Positions 1 to 10,167 of a DNA stretch of 64,000 bases are shown here, piece after piece. The notes under the pieces were generated by a model. It was given only the letters and a program-made list of their open reading frames with translations, did no database searches and was not told where the DNA came from. A program made the position numbers and the translations under genes. The DNA is from Rhizobium hidalgonense (lineage in GTDB: Bacteria; Pseudomonadota; Alphaproteobacteria; Rhizobiales; Rhizobiaceae), in NCBI RefSeq assembly GCF_002914525.1, contig NZ_LODW01000093.1:1-64000 (forward strand), given 5' to 3'. The stretch's first letter is position 1, and each line of letters starts with the position of its first letter.

Positions 1-258
1 CGGGATGACGTGATCGCCCTTCTTCACCGAGGTGACACCCGGCCCGACATCGACGACGATGCCGGCGCCCTCATGGCCAAGAATGGCGGGGAAGAGGCCT
101 TCCGGATCGGCACCCGACAGGGTGAAATCGTCGGTGTGGCAGATGCCGGTCGCCTTGACCTCGACCAGCACCTCGCCGGCCCGCGGTCCTTCCAGCTGCA
201 CGGTCATCACTTCCAGCGGTTTGCCGGCCTGAACGGCTACGGCGGCGCGAACGTCCAT
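1..258 (-). CDS. S-(hydroxymethyl)glutathione dehydrogenase (class III alcohol dehydrogenase), N-terminal part
   Basis: Only the first 86 codons lie in the window; the gene runs off the left edge. The encoded class III alcohol dehydrogenase oxidises S-hydroxymethylglutathione, the adduct of formaldehyde and glutathione, in the cytoplasm. Visible hallmarks are the catalytic-zinc segment GICHTDDFTLSG (the Cys is a zinc ligand) and the following GHEGAGIV zinc/GroES-fold motif. The ATG at 258 is preceded by a GGGAG ribosome site. Family membership is clear; the exact substrate is inferred from close similarity to rhizobial formaldehyde dehydrogenases. Confidence 0.85.
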   Translation of the reverse strand, partial: MDVRAAVAVQAGKPLEVMTVQLEGPRAGEVLVEVKATGICHTDDFTLSGADPEGLFPAILGHEGAGIVVDVGPGVTSVKKGDHVIP

Positions 259-324
259 CGTCACAATCTCCCTGACAATTTTATTGGGCTGACCTTGGCA
301 CGGCCGGCGAGCCGCGCTCAAGCG

Positions 325-345
325 AAAACGGCCCGGCGGCCTTTT
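325..345. terminator. possible bidirectional terminator between adh fragment and pccA
   Basis: A short GC stem (GGCC/GGCC) flanked by an A-run on the left and a T-run on the right sits just downstream of the carboxylase stop codon. It could end the leftward pccA transcript. The stem is short, so this is tentative. Confidence 0.3.
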
Positions 346-349
346 CCGC

Positions 350-2359
<2,010 letters not shown>

Positions 2360-2454
2360 CGAGACTCCACCCAGAAATGCGTTCCGGAGTTTTACGCACA
2401 AAACACCGGAACGCACAATCAGGCTTAAAGAGCATCAGGCAGGCTTGAGGAGCT

Positions 2455-3159
2455 TCAGGCGACAGCCGCTTCCGCGACAAGTTCCTCGTCGACGATGCGC
2501 AGCCAGCGGCTACGCCGCGGCTCTGCATAGTCACGCAGCTCGGCGGCGGCCATAATGCCGGCCCAGTGCGGATGATTGGCGCCGGACAGCGTCGCCTGCT
2601 CGATCTGCTGGAGCACGCCGTATTCGACCGATGAAACGGGGATGATGCCGCTTTCGGCTACGCTTCTGAAGATGCGCATCGCGAAATCGACGTCCTGGCG
2701 GGTAATGCTGCGGCGGTCTACGGCGCGCGACAGCTTGTAGCCACCGATATTGTCGGTGATCGCCAGACGGAGCTGATCAAGCACGAGCGCTCTCAATTCA
2801 CCCGGGACATCGGCCGAGATCTCCATGACATGCAGGATGAGCTCGAGCTCCAGCGCCGAGTTGACGACACCGTCTGTCGTGAACATGCGCCTGATCCAGG
2901 CGACGTTAATTTCATCCAGCGAGCCCTGCGGATAGGTGTAGTGGACAACGAAGCCGGCGAGCTGCTCGACGAAGAAAGCGTTCCAGGCGGCACATTTTTC
3001 AGGGCAGGAATTATTGAGCGCCAACATCGCCACGACATCGTCGGACGTCCGGATGCCCTCGGGAAAAGCATGTTTGCGCAATAGCAATATATCTTCGGCC
3101 GTCAGCCGATGCTTGCCGGCCACCACACAGGCCGGAAAAGCGAGACGAAATTCGCTCAT
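2455..3159 (-). CDS. conserved rhizobial protein of unknown function
   Basis: A 234-residue soluble protein without a signal peptide or membrane segment, which I do not recognise as a named family. It is largely alpha-helical by appearance and rich in charged helices, with a few Cys residues near the N-terminus (SCPEKCAAW) in no obvious metal-binding spacing. It lies directly upstream of pccA on the same strand, with about 95 bases between them, so it could be co-transcribed, but pccA has its own ribosome site. Base composition is like its neighbours. Confidence 0.7.
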   Translation of the reverse strand: MSEFRLAFPACVVAGKHRLTAEDILLLRKHAFPEGIRTSDDVVAMLALNNSCPEKCAAWNAFFVEQLAGFVVHYTYPQGSLDEINVAWIRRMFTTDGVVNSALELELILHVMEISADVPGELRALVLDQLRLAITDNIGGYKLSRAVDRRSITRQDVDFAMRIFRSVAESGIIPVSSVEYGVLQQIEQATLSGANHPHWAGIMAAAELRDYAEPRRSRWLRIVDEELVAEAAVA

Positions 3160-3256
3160 GTTTTAACTCCAGGCTTCATCATGAAGCCGGAGACAGTTTT
3201 ACCGTCTGCGAATTGACGATCCCTCAAGAAGCGGAGTTAATCCGATATTCCCGGGA

Positions 3257-4177
3257 TCAGGTGGATTTTAGCAATTGCGCCGTCAGCCGCTCGCGCCAGA
3301 TGATGAAGAGGCCCGATGCGACGATGATGAAGATGCCGATCCATTTGGAAAAGCTCGGGAAATCGTTGAACAGCGCATAGCCGAGAACGGTCGCTGAAAT
3401 GATCTCGAAATATTGGAACGGCGCAAGCAGGGACAGCGGCGCGAGGCGGAAAGCCCGGACCACCAGCATATGCGCATAACCCGAGATCGAACCGAGGGCG
3501 AGGAGCAAGACAAGACCGAGACCGGAGGAGGGCAGCGAGACGGCGAAATCGGCATTGCCGGAACTGCTGCCGACGAGAAGGGCGGCGGCCATGAAGGCCG
3601 TTCCGCCGATGCCGGCCATCGTCTGCATGGTCAGCGGCGAATCGGCCTCGCCGATGGCGCGGTTGAGGAACAGATAGAGCGAGAATAAAAAGGCGCAGGC
3701 GACCGGCAGCAGCGCCTTCAGGCCGAATATTTCGTAGCTGGGCTGAATGACGATCATCGCGCCGCCGAAACCGATTACGATCGCCATCCAGCGCCGCCAG
3801 CCGACCTTCTCTCCGAGGAACAGTGCCGACATGGCTGTCAGCATGAAGGGCTCGACGAAATAAATTGCGAAGACGTCGGCAAGCGGCATGTATTTGACGG
3901 CGACGAAAAATAGCAGGCTTGCAGCGCCATGCAGCACGCCGCGCAGCAGGTTCATCCATGGCCGCTTGGCCGAAAGCGCCTTCAGCCCGAAAAGGGCGAA
4001 GAGAATCGGCAGGGTGCAGGCGATCTGGAAGAAGAATCGGTAGAAAGTCACCTGACCCGGCGACATCGCCTCGAAGGTCGCCATATATTTGGCGATGGCG
4101 TCCATGGTCGGCAGGATCAGCATGGCGCCGGACATGATGGCCATGCCCTGCAGGGAATTTTGATGGGGATCTGACAT
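3257..4177 (-). CDS. DMT-superfamily (EamA) transporter
   Basis: A 306-residue inner-membrane protein with about ten hydrophobic segments in two EamA halves (roughly 15-140 and 155-295), the usual 5+5 layout of the drug/metabolite transporter superfamily. The first half shows the family pattern of a Pro/Asp helix (LPTMDAIAKY) and PFMLTAMSALFLGEKVGWRRW. The substrate is unknown; such proteins export metabolites or amino acids. The reading frame stays open upstream through a tRNA gene, so the start was set at ATG 4177 (MSDPHQN); ATG 4207 is the alternative. Neither has a strong ribosome site. Confidence 0.82.
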   Translation of the reverse strand: MSDPHQNSLQGMAIMSGAMLILPTMDAIAKYMATFEAMSPGQVTFYRFFFQIACTLPILFALFGLKALSAKRPWMNLLRGVLHGAASLLFFVAVKYMPLADVFAIYFVEPFMLTAMSALFLGEKVGWRRWMAIVIGFGGAMIVIQPSYEIFGLKALLPVACAFLFSLYLFLNRAIGEADSPLTMQTMAGIGGTAFMAAALLVGSSSGNADFAVSLPSSGLGLVLLLALGSISGYAHMLVVRAFRLAPLSLLAPFQYFEIISATVLGYALFNDFPSFSKWIGIFIIVASGLFIIWRERLTAQLLKST

Positions 4178-4304
4178 GGCGGCCGATTCTTGCGGGGATG
4201 ACGCCATGAACCATGAGAAGGCGAGGCAATCAAGCCGAGCAACCGCAGATAATTTCGAAGTGAAATCGAAATCGTCGCTTAGAAAGCGTTTCCCTGAAGG
4301 GGAA

Positions 4305-4389
4305 TGGTGCGGTCGAGAAGACTCGAACTTCCACGGGTTGCCCCACAGCGACCTCAACGCTGCGCGTCTACCAATTCCGCCACGACCGC
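4305..4389 (-). tRNA. tRNA-Leu (anticodon GAG)
   Basis: The reverse strand folds into a class II tRNA. Its acceptor stem is GCGGTCG/CGACCGC, with the D-arm GGCGGAATTGGTAGAC, an anticodon stem CAGCG/CGCTG holding loop TTGAGGT (anticodon GAG), a long variable arm, the T-arm GTTCGAGTC, discriminator A and an encoded CCA. It reads CUC and CUU codons. Open-frame annotation of the neighbouring transporter can wrongly run through this gene. Confidence 0.96.
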
Positions 4390-4579
4390 ATCGTGGTAGG
4401 TGCCGATTTGCGTCGGCGGGGCAGCATGTAGCAAAAGCATTTGGGGTGCACAAGGGCGGTATGACAGTTTTTTTAAAAACCGGTCATCGCATTTGAATTG
4501 CCCCCGAAACGGGTCCATATAGCGGTCCTGCCGCCCCTCATTTTCGCAGGCATTTCGGGGAGGGCGGCAAGGAATAGCC

Positions 4580-5293
4580 ATGCTTCGCACCGATCTCGAA
4601 TTCTCCATGCTTCCTCAAGCCGGCACCCGACCGGTCCGCTGGCGCATCGCCGACGGTCTCGTCGCCTATGAGGCGGCGGTGGAGACGATGGAGCGCGAGG
4701 TTGCAGTGATATCGGATGGCGGTGACGAGCTCGTCTGGCTGGTCGAACATCCGCCGCTCTATACCGCCGGCACCAGCGCCAATGCGAGCGATCTCGTCCA
4801 GCCAGACCGATTTCCGGTGTTTGCGACGGGGCGCGGCGGTGAATACACCTATCATGGACCCGGTCAGCGCGTCGCCTACGTGATGCTCGACCTTAAGCGC
4901 CGGCGCCAGGATGTGCGCGCCTTCGTCACCGCCCTTGAGGATGTCGTGATCCGCACGCTCGACATGATGAATGTGCGCGGCGAACGGCGTGAAGATCGCG
5001 TCGGCGTCTGGGTGCGCCGGCCGGAAAAGCCATTGCTTGCCGATGGAACGATGGCCGAGGACAAGATCGCCGCCCTCGGTATAAGGCTGCGGAAATGGGT
5101 AACCTTTCACGGACTGTCGCTCAACGTCGATCCGGATCTCGATCATTTCGGCGGCATCGTGCCCTGCGGGATCTCGGCCTATGGTGTGACCAGCCTGGTC
5201 GATCTCGGCTTGCCGGTGATGATGGCCGATGTCGATATCCGGCTGCGCACCGCCTTTGAGGCGGTTTTCGGCGAAACGATTAGCGAAACGTGA
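4580..5293 (+). CDS. lipB: octanoyl-[acyl carrier protein]-protein N-octanoyltransferase
   Basis: LipB moves octanoate from acyl carrier protein to the lipoyl domains of 2-oxoacid dehydrogenases and the glycine cleavage H protein; LipA then inserts sulfur. The 237-residue protein shows the RGGEYTYHGPGQ motif at about 85-96, the catalytic Lys at about 162 (EDKIAALGI) and the acyl-accepting Cys at about 196 in GIVPCGI. A clear AAGGAA ribosome site precedes ATG 4580. It is divergent from tRNA-Leu and stands alone. Confidence 0.95.
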   Translation: MLRTDLEFSMLPQAGTRPVRWRIADGLVAYEAAVETMEREVAVISDGGDELVWLVEHPPLYTAGTSANASDLVQPDRFPVFATGRGGEYTYHGPGQRVAYVMLDLKRRRQDVRAFVTALEDVVIRTLDMMNVRGERREDRVGVWVRRPEKPLLADGTMAEDKIAALGIRLRKWVTFHGLSLNVDPDLDHFGGIVPCGISAYGVTSLVDLGLPVMMADVDIRLRTAFEAVFGETISET

Positions 5294-5546
5294 TATTCCA
5301 GGACGGCAACTTGCCTCCGGCAATTTGCGTCTGAGAGCGGAGCCTGCGTCGCGGCGGAATGGCAGACGCATGGTATTAATATCGCTTGTAAAATCCGGCT
5401 TATTGGCAGCCACTGCCGCGCCATTCTCTGCAAGAAATCGGCAGGCAAGAACCGCCGCCCGTCAAATATGAACGAGGGCCTTAACCCGTAATTAGTGATC
5501 GCGCATATATGGTACCGCAGCCTTTGAAGTGGAAGCCTTGCGAATA

Positions 5547-6191
5547 ATGAAAAAAAAGACAGCGGCGAGCTTGTCGTTCTTCGATATGCATTTCGTTCTC
5601 GATATCGTCGAAAAGGCCGTCATCGGCTATTTCTTCGTTGCGATCGTCATGCGTATCCTGCCACAGATGCAGGACAATCGTGCAATCATCGACTGCCTGC
5701 TGATTATTTCGGAGGGAGCCGCCGCCTTCCTCATCCTGACGCGTCGGCCAACGAGAAGTGCGTCGCTTCGTCCGTTTGACTGGATGGTCACCGCCATCGG
5801 CACGCTCTTCCCGCTGCTTGTCGTTCCTGCCGCGACAGAACCGCTTGCACCGCTCGCGCTCTGCGGGACGGTGATGGCACTCGGTTTTGTCCTGCAGATC
5901 TCTTCAAAACTATCATTGCGGCGAAGCTTTGGCCTGGTGCCGGCCAATCGAGGCATCAAGATCGGTGGACCATACAAATTTGTCCGCCATCCGATGTATG
6001 CGGGCTATCTGATGACGCATATCGGCTTCTTCCTGGTGCATCCGAGCCTTTGGAATTTTGCCATCTATGCGACGGCGCTTGCCGCTCAATGTTTCCGCCT
6101 CTTGGCGGAGGAGCGTCTGCTCAGCGAGGATCCTGCTTACACGGCCTTCATGGCCACGACCCGCTACCGTCTTGTTCCATTCGTGTTCTGA
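5547..6191 (+). CDS. isoprenylcysteine carboxyl methyltransferase-like membrane protein
   Basis: A 214-residue membrane protein with about five hydrophobic segments. The C-terminal third carries the ICMT/PEMT signature: GPYKFVRHPMYAGYL followed by a helix pair and an EERLL segment, the region that binds S-adenosylmethionine in this superfamily. Bacterial members methylate unknown small molecules or lipids; prenylated proteins are not expected here. ATG 5547 was chosen; an in-frame GTG at 5529 would add six residues and is nearly as good. It is followed by a strong terminator. Confidence 0.75.
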   Translation: MKKKTAASLSFFDMHFVLDIVEKAVIGYFFVAIVMRILPQMQDNRAIIDCLLIISEGAAAFLILTRRPTRSASLRPFDWMVTAIGTLFPLLVVPAATEPLAPLALCGTVMALGFVLQISSKLSLRRSFGLVPANRGIKIGGPYKFVRHPMYAGYLMTHIGFFLVHPSLWNFAIYATALAAQCFRLLAEERLLSEDPAYTAFMATTRYRLVPFVF

Positions 6192-6217
6192 AGACAGAAA
6201 AACAGATTGAAAAAGAG

Positions 6218-6244
6218 AAGGGCCGGTTTTCCGGCCCTTTCTTT
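6218..6244. terminator. bidirectional rho-independent terminator
   Basis: A nine-base-pair perfect stem (aagggccgg / ccggccctt) with a TTTT loop, A-rich on the left and T-rich on the right. It lies between the convergent methyltransferase-like gene and the small secreted protein and can end both transcripts. Confidence 0.85.
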
Positions 6245-6251
6245 AATTGCA

Positions 6252-6617
6252 TCAATGCGTCGCGCGGCACGCTTCGGTGCGGGAGGCACCGCTGTCGGCA
6301 CCCTTGGTGTGGGAGCCCTTGGGGCCGATCATGCTGTGGCACGGGGGCAAGGGGGCGATGCTCGCCGTTGCTGTTTTGTCGACGGCAGGCGCCGCCATTG
6401 CGCTCGGGGCGAAGCCGTCGCTGTCGTTGGTATAATCGCTGGAATAGGCCGCGGCCTTGCGGTTGCTGTAGTGGACGGGGGCCGGCTTCGACACCGGGCT
6501 TGGCGAAAAGCCGTCGCTGTCGTTGGTGTAGTCGTCGGAATAGCCCGGCTGGGCGAAGGCAGCGCCTGCAAGGCTGACGGCGAACAGGGACGCGGCGAGG
6601 GCAAATTTGATGCGCAT
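6252..6617 (-). CDS. small secreted protein with duplicated DYTNDSDGF motif
   Basis: A 121-residue protein with a standard signal peptide (cleavage expected after AFA at about residue 22). The mature part is low in hydrophobic residues and carries two near-identical copies of the nonamer DYTNDSDGF, at about 29-37 and 61-69, each followed by a Pro/Ser/Ala-rich linker. The tail contains Cys, His and Lys residues in no motif I know. The ATG is preceded by GAGGAG about ten bases upstream. I do not recognise the family; a periplasmic or envelope role is likely from the signal peptide alone. Confidence 0.7.
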   Translation of the reverse strand: MRIKFALAASLFAVSLAGAAFAQPGYSDDYTNDSDGFSPSPVSKPAPVHYSNRKAAAYSSDYTNDSDGFAPSAMAAPAVDKTATASIAPLPPCHSMIGPKGSHTKGADSGASRTEACRATH

Positions 6618-6943
6618 GGGTCTATCTCCTCAATCTACTGTTGAATTTCACGACATAAAACCAACCCTCGGCGCATCCGAGTTCGCGCCCCAATTCAGGC
6701 AATTTTGTGATGGAACGACGGCGCAGCCGCGACGTTTTGTCCAAATGAAATCACAGTGTTGTCACCGAAATTGACGTTCGCGTTACGCAAGCCGCCTAAG
6801 CAAAATGATTAAATAAGGCTCGCTCAGAACCAAATTGCGATGCAATCTTGAATTGTTAACTTTTGGTAATGTTGAAAAGGCGGCAGACCACAGCAGCGGG
6901 AAGCATTGGCGCCCTCCGCCGCCTATCCATATCTGTGTTTGAA
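6618..6943. other. intergenic region, about 325 bases, no gene seen
   Basis: The left end is the promoter and leader side of the small secreted protein. The right half is AT-richer than average (around 6800-6870). No convincing reading frame, tRNA or terminator-backed RNA was seen on either strand. Confidence 0.5.
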
Positions 6944-7453
6944 TCAGTCTTCGTTCGGGATATGCGCATCGACGCCGGTCAGTTGCAGTTTGTTGCGGAC
7001 ATGGCGGACGCCGTCGACCGAAAGCGCGCTGAGCTCCACTTTACGGGCGATGCCGATCGTTTCGACCGAGCCTTCCAGGGTGATGATGTGCCCGTCCGCA
7101 TGAACCTCGATGCTGTCCATGTCGACATCGGGGATGGTTTCGAGGTGATCGTTCACCCGTGCTTCGAGGTCGTCGCTTTCATCGCGGTCGATGGTATCGG
7201 CGCGCAGCGAATCCTTCAGGCGGTTCTCGTTGCCGTTTGCATCCGTGCCGTCGATCCGGAAGCCTTTATTGGGATCGCTGTCGAAATTTGCCGCCGTCTC
7301 GCCATAAGGTCGGTTGGCCGGGTCGGCGCCGGTGGCGTCGGCGTAGGGCCAGCCGTCGTCGAGGTTGCGTTCCTCCAGGTCGCGATAATCTTCTTCACGG
7401 GAAAGTTCAGGTTTTTCCCTGGAAAACTGGGTCTTGTCACCGATCCTTGCCAT
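6944..7453 (-). CDS. BON-domain protein
   Basis: A 169-residue acidic, soluble protein. Residues 1-85 are hydrophilic and probably disordered (many Asp, Asn, Arg). Residues about 90-160 form a BON domain, seen in the typical run VNDHLETIPDVDMDSIEV...GHIITLEGSVET...VDGVRHVRNKL. BON domains often associate with membranes or lipids and are common in stress-induced proteins. There is no signal peptide. AAGGAG precedes the ATG, and a possible EcfG-type promoter lies 30 bases further upstream, which fits stress induction. Confidence 0.8.
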   Translation of the reverse strand: MARIGDKTQFSREKPELSREEDYRDLEERNLDDGWPYADATGADPANRPYGETAANFDSDPNKGFRIDGTDANGNENRLKDSLRADTIDRDESDDLEARVNDHLETIPDVDMDSIEVHADGHIITLEGSVETIGIARKVELSALSVDGVRHVRNKLQLTGVDAHIPNED

Positions 7454-7482
7454 TGCGGTCGCTCCTTGTTTCTCTGGCTGGA

Positions 7483-7507
7483 AACGTCGGTAGCGGCGAA
7501 TGGTTCG
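7483..7507 (-). promoter_or_regulatory. possible EcfG-type (general stress) promoter of the BON gene
   Basis: Reading leftward, CGAAC is followed after 16 bases by CGTT. The general stress sigma factor EcfG of alphaproteobacteria recognises GGAAC-N16/17-CGTT, so there is one mismatch. The position about 30 bases before the BON start codon is suitable. Confidence 0.4.
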
Positions 7508-7549
7508 GTGCGGCGGCGATTTGTCAGCCCTAATTGTCGGCTCGCATCA

Positions 7550-8044
7550 TCAGCTCTCGGCCTTCTCCCATTTTTTCACGAGCCGGTCGCGTTTCAGCCG
7601 CGAGAGGCGCTGCAGCCAGAAAATGCCGTCGAGCTGGTCGACTTCATGCTGGATACAGATGGCGAGGAAACCGTCGGCGACGTCCTCATGCATGCTGCCC
7701 TCGGCGTCCTGATAGCGGAATCGGATCGATCGCGGCCGCGTGACCTCGTCGGTCGCTCCCGGCATCGAGACGCTGCCTTCGGCATGGGTCATCGTCTCCT
7801 TCGAAAACCAGATGATCTCCGGGTTGACGTAGAGGCGCAGGCCGTCTGACTTGTCGAGCTCCAGAACCGTCACCCGGCTGAAGACGCCGATATGGGCGGC
7901 AGTGATGCCGACGCCGGGCGCGGCGCGCATCGTCGCCAGCAGGTCGTCGGCAAGTTCGGCGAGCGACGAATCAAAGACTGTCACCGGCGTGCAGACGGTC
8001 TTCAGGCCAGGATGCGGATAACGCAGGATCGGGCGGATGGGCAT
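7550..8044 (-). CDS. peptide deformylase-like protein lacking metal ligands
   Basis: At 164 residues this has the length and fold markers of peptide deformylase, which removes formyl groups from new proteins. The active site, however, is altered. Motif 1 reads GVGITAAHIG (Gln of GxGLAAxQ replaced by His). Motif 2 reads EGSVS (the metal-binding Cys of EGCLS replaced by Ser at about 91). Motif 3 reads QHEVDQLDG (the second His of HExxH replaced by Gln at about 137). Two of three metal ligands are gone, so deformylase activity is unlikely. Such proteins are known in Rhizobiales as deformylase-like; their role is unsettled. Confidence 0.85.
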   Translation of the reverse strand: MPIRPILRYPHPGLKTVCTPVTVFDSSLAELADDLLATMRAAPGVGITAAHIGVFSRVTVLELDKSDGLRLYVNPEIIWFSKETMTHAEGSVSMPGATDEVTRPRSIRFRYQDAEGSMHEDVADGFLAICIQHEVDQLDGIFWLQRLSRLKRDRLVKKWEKAES

Positions 8045-8285
8045 GGGGCGGCGTTCCTCGGGTCGGATGCGCGGCGAAACTATCGCCGGCCACGGGCATT
8101 GTCATCAAGCGGCAGGTTTGCTGCTTTACGGAAGGGATGCTTTGGGCTAGCAGGAGCCATGGATTCCGACCGCGGGAAGCTCGCGCGGGGATTTGCTTAT
8201 CTGCTTGTTGACAATATGTTTTCCGCCGACATTCGCGAATGCGGCGCTTAGTCGTTGAAATTCGAACCAGATGCGAGGGCGGCAG

Positions 8286-9701
8286 ATGACGACGACCGAT
8301 GGCGAAGACCGCGTCCGCAGACGTCCCGAGGACGAGGAAGCCGATATTTACGACGAGGACGGCAATGTCCGTAGCGATTTCCTGGCGTTGGTCGGCGCCG
8401 CGATCGCCGACCGCGACACGCTGTTCCTGCGCCAGAATGTTGCCCGGCTGCATGAATCGGAAATAGGCGACCTGCTGGAAGCGATCCAGCCGGATCAGCG
8501 CCTGGCGCTGGTACGCCTGCTCGGCGAAGATTTCGATATGACGGCGCTGACTGAGGTCGACGAGGCGATCCGCCGCGAGATCGTCGACCAGATGCCGAAC
8601 GAGCAGATTGCCGCCGCGATCGGCGAACTCGATTCGGACGACGCCGTCTACATTCTCGAAGATCTCGATAAGGAAGATCGGGAAGATATCCTGGCGCAAC
8701 TGCCGTTTACCGAGCGGGTCCGGCTGCGCCGGGCGCTCGACTATCCCGAAAGTTCTGCCGGACGCCGCATGCAGACGGAATTCGTCGCCGTGCCGCCGTT
8801 CTGGACGGTAGGACAGACGATCGACTACATGCGCGACGAGGAGGATCTGCCCTATTCCTTTTCGCAGATATTCGTCATCGATCCGACCTTCAAGCTGCTC
8901 GGCGCCGTCGATCTCGACCAGATCCTGCGCACTAAGCGTCAGACGAAGATCGAGCAGATCATGCGCGAGACCAACCATCCGGTCCCGGCCGAGATGGACC
9001 AGGAGGAAGCCGCCCAGCTCTTCGAGCAGTACGACCTTCTGTCGGCCGCCGTCGTCGACGAGAACGGCCGACTGGTGGGCGTGCTGACCATCGACGACGT
9101 GGTCGACGTCATCCACGAAGAGGCGGACGAGGATATCAAGCGCCTCGGCGGCGTCGGCGACGAAGAGCTGTCGGACAATGTGCTGTCGACGGCACGCTCG
9201 CGTTTCCTCTGGCTTTTGATCAATCTCGGCACGGCGATGCTGTCGGCCAGCGTCATCGGCCTGTTCGACGCCTCGATCGAGAAGATGATCGCGCTTGCGG
9301 TTCTGATGCCGATCGTCGCGTCGATGGGCGGCAATGCTGGCACGCAGACGATGACGGTGACGGTGCGGGCGCTCGCCACCCGCGATCTCGACATCTACAA
9401 TGCCGGCCGCATCATTCGCAGGGAGGCGGGCGTCGGCATCCTCAACGGCATCGTCTTCGCGACGATCATGGGCGCAATCGCCGGTACCTGGTTCCACGAC
9501 TATCAGCTCGGCGGGGTGATCGCGGCGGCAATGATCATCAATCTGATGGCGGCAGCCCTGGCCGGCATCCTGCTGCCGCTGCTGCTCGACAAGGTCGGGG
9601 CAGACCCGGCGATCGCCTCGTCGGTCTTCGTGACGACGGTGACCGACTGTACTGGCTTTTTCGCCTTTCTCGGTATCGCCACATGGTGGTTCGGTATCTG
9701 A
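8286..9701 (+). CDS. mgtE: magnesium transporter MgtE
   Basis: A 471-residue Mg2+ channel of the MgtE family. Order: cytoplasmic N domain (about 30-140), two CBS domains (about 145-265, seen in VLTIDDVVDVIHEEADEDI), a connecting helix, and five membrane segments from about 300 on. The conserved MPIVASMGGNAGTQT segment lies in the pore region. In this family CBS and N domains close the pore when cellular Mg2+ is high. ATG 8286 was chosen because GAGGG lies six bases upstream; an upstream ATG at 8271 overlaps that ribosome site. Confidence 0.92.
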   Translation: MTTTDGEDRVRRRPEDEEADIYDEDGNVRSDFLALVGAAIADRDTLFLRQNVARLHESEIGDLLEAIQPDQRLALVRLLGEDFDMTALTEVDEAIRREIVDQMPNEQIAAAIGELDSDDAVYILEDLDKEDREDILAQLPFTERVRLRRALDYPESSAGRRMQTEFVAVPPFWTVGQTIDYMRDEEDLPYSFSQIFVIDPTFKLLGAVDLDQILRTKRQTKIEQIMRETNHPVPAEMDQEEAAQLFEQYDLLSAAVVDENGRLVGVLTIDDVVDVIHEEADEDIKRLGGVGDEELSDNVLSTARSRFLWLLINLGTAMLSASVIGLFDASIEKMIALAVLMPIVASMGGNAGTQTMTVTVRALATRDLDIYNAGRIIRREAGVGILNGIVFATIMGAIAGTWFHDYQLGGVIAAAMIINLMAAALAGILLPLLLDKVGADPAIASSVFVTTVTDCTGFFAFLGIATWWFGI

Positions 9702-9714
9702 GCCGCCGGCAAAA

Positions 9715-9742
9715 TTGACTATTACGTAAAAGTCAATATTAT
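9715..9742 (+). promoter_or_regulatory. promoter with 22-base palindromic operator upstream of the MerR gene
   Basis: TTGACT at 9715 and AGTCAA ending at 9736 bound a 22-base inverted repeat with a single mismatched pair, centred on TTACGTAA. TTGACT also serves as a -35 box, and TATTAT at 9737-9742 is a possible -10. MerR-family activators bind palindromes placed between promoter boxes, so the site most likely binds the product of the gene that starts 24 bases further on. Confidence 0.6.
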
Positions 9743-9765
9743 TGCCGGTTCATGACGGGGAACAC

Positions 9766-10158
9766 ATGCAGGTGAACAAATATTATAGCATAACGGAGCT
9801 GACGCGCGAATTCGGTGTCTCGACGCGCACGCTCCGCTTCTACGAAGACGAGGGACTGATCCATCCGGAACGGCGCGGGCGCACCCGTCTTTTCCGGCAG
9901 GCCGACCGACGGCTTATCGGGGAAATCCTCCGCGGCAGGCGCATCGGTTTCACCATTGCGGAAATCCGCGAGATTATCCAGGTTTATAAGGAGCCGCCGG
10001 GGGAACTCGGTCAGTTAAAGCTGCTGATGAAGCGCGTCGACGAGAAGCGCGACGACCTGCGCCAAAAGCGCAAGGATATCGACGACACGCTGGTGGAACT
10101 CGACAATATCGAAGAGGCCTGCCTCGGCCGCCTCGCGGAAATCGGCGTCACCACCTGA
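9766..10158 (+). CDS. MerR-family transcriptional regulator
   Basis: A 130-residue regulator. The winged helix-turn-helix is at the N-terminus (YSITELTREFGVSTRTLRFY at about 6-25, then EDEGLIHPERRGRTRLF), followed by a long dimerisation helix (about 85-125). The protein resembles the short MerR members that control branched-chain amino acid catabolism (LiuR-like), but it lacks the Cys pattern of metal sensors; the ligand is unknown. ATG 9766 has GGGGAA eight bases upstream. The palindromic promoter in front suggests autoregulation. Confidence 0.85.
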   Translation: MQVNKYYSITELTREFGVSTRTLRFYEDEGLIHPERRGRTRLFRQADRRLIGEILRGRRIGFTIAEIREIIQVYKEPPGELGQLKLLMKRVDEKRDDLRQKRKDIDDTLVELDNIEEACLGRLAEIGVTT

Positions 10159-10167
10159 GCCGACCCG

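Noticed and set aside
4178..4453. N-terminal extension of the DMT transporter
   Set aside because: The extension translates the tRNA-Leu gene (GRGGIGRRAALRSL) and cannot be part of the protein.
8160..8252. 30-codon frame MDSDRGKLARGF before mgtE
   Set aside because: AGGAG lies too close to the ATG and the peptide has no structural feature; probably chance in the divergent promoter region.
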